Assembly: GCA_964536835.1 (NCBI GenBank)
Contig: CAZIAZ010000046.1
Span: forward strand, 1 to 24,482
Length of the DNA stretch: 24,482 nt
Direction: 5' to 3'
From: DAONFI01 sp035403485
GTDB taxonomy: Bacteria > Planctomycetota > Phycisphaerae > SM23-33
Shown here: positions 21,879-24,482 of the stretch, in pieces
How the letters are laid out: every line of letters begins with the position of its first letter
How positions within the stretch are numbered: the first letter of the stretch is position 1
Notes under the pieces: generated by a model
Told to the model about the DNA's origin: nothing
Seen by the model: only the letters and a program-made list of their open reading frames with translations
Databases searched by the model: none
Translations under genes and position numbers: made by a program

Positions 21879-22688
21879 TTACCTTCCGAGCAGGCGGCTT
21901 TTATCCGCCGCCGCGCGGACTGCCCGTATCATGGTCTCTTTAGTTTTTTCGGCATCAAACACATCGATAGCCTGCTGCGTCGTACCGCCTGGCGACGTTA
22001 CCTTGCGACGAAGTTCTTCTGGCGATTCGCCGGTGACGTTTTGCAGGACGGCTGAGCCTTTGCAGGTCTGTACCGCAAGCAGGGTGGCTGTCTCACGCGA
22101 GAGGCCTTCCGCGACGCCGGCGTCTATCATGGCTTCGAGCAGGTAGAAGAAGTACGCCGGCCCACTGCCGGATACGGCGGTTACGGCGTCCATCTGCTTT
22201 TCTTCCACCTCGACTACTGTGCCGCCGCCGGCGGTAAGGAGTTTTTTTGTCCATTCGACATCTGCCGCCGTCGCACGCGGGCCGGAACAGACCGCCGATG
22301 CTCCCTCGCCGACAAGCATGGGTGTGTTGGGCATTACGCGAACTATGCGGCCACGGCCGTTCAGTGCAGCATCAAAAAATTTCGTATTCAAACCGGCTGC
22401 TATGGAAATAATTAGCGTGTCATCGGCAAGGTTGGCGGCGACGATTGGGATTATCTGCGGCATGACCTGCGGCTTGACGGCTAACAGGATTTTTTCGCAA
22501 CCAGCCGTCGCCGGAATATTGTCTACGCACGTTACGCCGAGATTGGCTGAAAGCTGAACGCGTTTTGCGTCCAGCGGCTCGGATATGAGTATTTCGCCGC
22601 CAGCCAGGAATCCGCTGCGGACTGCTCCGCCGACTATGGCTGAACCCATGTTTCCGCCGCCTATTACGCCAAGTTTGTAATCATTCAT
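21879..22688 (-). CDS. proC: pyrroline-5-carboxylate reductase
   Basis: A 269-residue ProC, which reduces 1-pyrroline-5-carboxylate to proline with NAD(P)H, the last step of proline synthesis. The N-terminal Rossmann motif is GVIGGGNMGSAI; LLAVKPQ, VRVMPNTP and VSGSGPAYFF follow, with SPGGTTQQAI near the C-terminus in the dimerisation domain. Length is typical. The ATG at 22688 has no clear Shine-Dalgarno. It is transcribed toward the tRNA and lies between the island and the ribulose monophosphate genes. Confidence 0.96.
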   Translation of the reverse strand: MNDYKLGVIGGGNMGSAIVGGAVRSGFLAGGEILISEPLDAKRVQLSANLGVTCVDNIPATAGCEKILLAVKPQVMPQIIPIVAANLADDTLIISIAAGLNTKFFDAALNGRGRIVRVMPNTPMLVGEGASAVCSGPRATAADVEWTKKLLTAGGGTVVEVEEKQMDAVTAVSGSGPAYFFYLLEAMIDAGVAEGLSRETATLLAVQTCKGSAVLQNVTGESPEELRRKVTSPGGTTQQAIDVFDAEKTKETMIRAVRAAADKSRLLGR

Positions 22689-22755
22689 TTTTAAAACCCG
22701 AATAAAAAATCAAAGATAAAGCCCAAAAATTTCCGCAATGGCCGACAGGCTATAT

Positions 22756-22786
22756 CATACCGTCAACCGATTTATAATACGGTATG
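22756..22786. repeat. inverted repeat between proC and the hexuloisomerase gene
   Basis: CATACCGT (22756-22763) and ACGGTATG (22779-22786) around 15 nt. It lies in the 164-bp gap upstream of proC and downstream of the hexuloisomerase gene, without a T-run, so an operator or RNA hairpin is as likely as a terminator. Confidence 0.5.
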
Positions 22787-22834
22787 CCCTGAGACGCACA
22801 GTCGCCTGCATCCTGTTTGTACCTGAAATCGCCG

Positions 22835-22853
22835 GATTTTGAAATTCAAAATC
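22835..22853. repeat. 19-bp palindrome at the end of the hexuloisomerase gene
   Basis: GATTTTGAA and TTCAAAATC around one central base. It touches the stop codon of the hexuloisomerase gene. No T-run follows on the minus strand; role unknown. Confidence 0.45.
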
Positions 22854-23413
22854 TATTCCAGGTTTGCATGTCTGCGCTGGAATGCGGCGATGTCTATTTT
22901 AAACCGTTCGGACAGGACGTTGAATACGGCATCCAGGCAAAGGCTCGTCACATGCTCGAAAACGGCGGCACGCAGCACGATATCTTCAGCTTTCGCGGGT
23001 ATTGTCACCAGATGATCTGCGTGGCTGGCCAGCGGCGAGTCTGGCTTTGACGTTATTATGACGACCTTTGCGCCGAATTCCTTGGCTCGCTTGACCAGGT
23101 AGCTGGTATATCCTGTCTGGCCGGTGCAGCTTATTGCCACCATTATGTCGCCGACGCCTGCTGCTGGCGTGATTGTTTCGCCAGGGATATATGCCGTCAA
23201 TCCTGCATGCATGAGTCGCATGCCGAACATTCTGGCTACCAGGCCGCTGCGGCCGGCACCTGTTACGAAGGTACGCTTGCCGGCTGGTATCATGTTGGCG
23301 AGTTTTAGAAAACTGCTCCAGTCAATGTCATCCATCACCCGCTCTATACGCTGGATGAGTTCCTTGCCGGCGATTTTTACTGCGTCGTTATCCGAATTAG
23401 CCGATAGTGGCAT
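22853..23413 (-). CDS. hxlB: 6-phospho-3-hexuloisomerase (SIS domain)
   Basis: A 186-residue single SIS-domain isomerase that converts 3-hexulose 6-phosphate to fructose 6-phosphate in the ribulose monophosphate pathway. The phosphosugar-binding motif is TGAGRSGLVARMFGMRLMH; GETITPAAGVGD and ISCTGQTGYTSYLVKRAKE follow, and the RAAVFEHVTSLCLDAVFN helix is typical of the family. Its ATG lies inside the end of the upstream synthase-fusion gene (17-nt overlap) with GGGAG about 7 nt upstream. The pairing with a hexulose-phosphate synthase strongly supports the assignment over other SIS proteins. Confidence 0.92.
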   Translation of the reverse strand: MPLSANSDNDAVKIAGKELIQRIERVMDDIDWSSFLKLANMIPAGKRTFVTGAGRSGLVARMFGMRLMHAGLTAYIPGETITPAAGVGDIMVAISCTGQTGYTSYLVKRAKEFGAKVVIITSKPDSPLASHADHLVTIPAKAEDIVLRAAVFEHVTSLCLDAVFNVLSERFKIDIAAFQRRHANLE

Positions 23414-24482
23414 TTCCGACTCCCTGCTTTTCCCATCGCCGGAGATTGACTACCTTAGCCAGCGTAGAATTCTTTTTTTGAATTTCCGTTCTGATTCGAT
23501 TTTCAGCTTCGAGCACGTCGGCTGCGCGGTTGGCCATTTCGACGGCTTTATCCGCCGGCAGTACGATTACGCCGTCATCGTCGGCTACTATCCAGTCGCC
23601 GGGGCAGATACGTTGGCTGGCAATGATTATGGGTACATTGATTTCGCCCAGCCCGTGCGGATCTCCTGCGTGCGACGTCACCAGTGACGACCAGACCTTG
23701 AAACCGAGCTTGCGTATTTCGGCGGTATCGCGGGCTGCTCCGTGGATTACGAGGCCGGCGATTTTCCGGTTTTTTGCGCCTTCGCTGGCAAGTTCGCCCC
23801 AGACAGCCGGCGGCTGGCCGGCGGCGTCTATCACCAGAAAGTCGCCTTCTTTTGCGACGTCGATGGCTTCTACGGGTTTGGCCCAGTCGCCGGGCATGGT
23901 CCGAACGGTGACGGCTGGCCCGCATGCGAACTGGCCGGGATTCAGCGGCCGTATCCCTGCCAGACAGGGCTGACGATGAGAGCCGTCGGAAATGTTGCTG
24001 GTGCGAACTTTTTCAAGCGTTTTGCGGATGTCAGACGCAGAGGAACGTTTAAAAAGCTCGCTGGCGACGGCTTTGCCGGTGGCGAGTGCCTTTTTAATGT
24101 CAGCGGCAGCTGCGGCTGGGTCGATAGCTTTTGTAATTGCTCCGCCGACTATTACGACATCTGCGCCGGCGTTGGCGGTGGCGGGGGCGGTTTCGGAATT
24201 GATTCCGCCGGCGACGGCTAATATGAGGTCGGTCGCTCCGCGTATTTCCTTGACGATGTTTTGCGGAGTCATGCCTTTCATCTGCTGGTCGATGGCACAG
24301 TGCACGTCCAGCCATGCCACGCCGAGGTTTTTGGCGTTTTTGGCAAATGCGACAGGGTCGGCGACGCCCAGCAGGTCGACCGCCACCTGCAAGCCGTAAT
24401 GTCGGCCGGCTTCGACGCATTCGCGAATGGTGGCTTCATCGGCGCAACCCAGTACGGTCATTATATTTGCGCCGGCTTTGGC
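23397..24482 (-). CDS. hexulose-6-phosphate synthase/RraA-like fusion (5' end outside window)
   Basis: At least 361 residues, entering from beyond the window: the bases to 24482 continue the frame as AKAGANI before the MTVLG at 24461. The N-terminal part is the C-terminal two thirds of a hexulose-6-phosphate synthase (VDLLGVADPV, LDVHCAIDQQMKG, VAGGINSETAP, VIVGGAITKA), which condenses formaldehyde with ribulose 5-phosphate. The C-terminal part, from about SNISDGSHRQ, is an RraA/demethylmenaquinone-methyltransferase-like fold (AAGQPPAVWGELASEGAK, GLVIHGAARD, DDDGVIVLP). Such fusions are known from archaea and some bacteria; the role of the RraA part is unsettled. It overlaps the hexuloisomerase gene by 17 nt, forming a formaldehyde-fixation or pentose-producing pair. 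Confidence 0.9.
   Translation of the reverse strand, partial: AKAGANIMTVLGCADEATIRECVEAGRHYGLQVAVDLLGVADPVAFAKNAKNLGVAWLDVHCAIDQQMKGMTPQNIVKEIRGATDLILAVAGGINSETAPATANAGADVVIVGGAITKAIDPAAAAADIKKALATGKAVASELFKRSSASDIRKTLEKVRTSNISDGSHRQPCLAGIRPLNPGQFACGPAVTVRTMPGDWAKPVEAIDVAKEGDFLVIDAAGQPPAVWGELASEGAKNRKIAGLVIHGAARDTAEIRKLGFKVWSSLVTSHAGDPHGLGEINVPIIIASQRICPGDWIVADDDGVIVLPADKAVEMANRAADVLEAENRIRTEIQKKNSTLAKVVNLRRWEKQGVGNATIG

Overview
This window looks like a bacterial chromosome segment of moderate GC content interrupted by a genomic island of about 12 kb integrated at a tRNA-Asn gene. The integrase box pattern, its long C-terminal extension running into the tRNA, and a fused hexulose-phosphate synthase/RraA enzyme suggest an anaerobic Planctomycetota lineage (Phycisphaerae/Sedimentisphaerales-like). 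That placement is inference from protein style, not a database match.

Left chromosomal flank (1-9527): a minus-strand pair of nitroreductase-family genes, one fused to a 2x[4Fe-4S] ferredoxin domain; an orphan NarL/FixJ response regulator; leuC; a cation diffusion facilitator overlapping a short-chain dehydrogenase; a minus-strand PHP-hydrolase/thiS pair joined by an ATGA overlap; leuD followed by a DUF167 gene; and recJ, preceded by a 110-bp tract that is about 94% A+T. leuC and leuD encode the two halves of one isomerase but lie 2.9 kb apart.

Island (about 9710-21637): it is bounded by direct repeats of about 150 bp whose shared core is the 3' end of tRNA-Asn. It has two functional blocks. 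The first is a type I restriction-modification operon: a 16-codon leader ORF, hsdR, hsdM, an unfamiliar coiled-coil/membrane/SH3-like protein, hsdS and an unrecognised 301-residue protein, closed by a strong terminator at 17401-17448. The second is a replication and integration block: a possible 35-residue ORF, an AlpA/Xis-like HTH protein, a PriCT-2/TOPRIM primase-like protein, a RepA-like ATPase, a region of 9-bp repeats and inverted repeats, an XRE-type repressor and a tyrosine integrase reading into the tRNA gene antisense. No capsid, packaging, relaxase or conjugation gene is visible, so the layout resembles a satellite-like integrative island carrying a restriction system as defence cargo.

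Right chromosomal flank (21638-24482): tRNA-Asn with its own promoter, proC, a 6-phospho-3-hexuloisomerase, and the 3' part of a hexulose-6-phosphate synthase/RraA fusion that runs off the window (ribulose monophosphate chemistry).

The two observations I rate highest are these. First, the integrase ORF is predicted to change its C-terminal tail, in frame, when the island excises. Second, the type I operon carries a membrane-anchored repeat/SH3-like protein between hsdM and hsdS, plus an extra unknown gene after hsdS.
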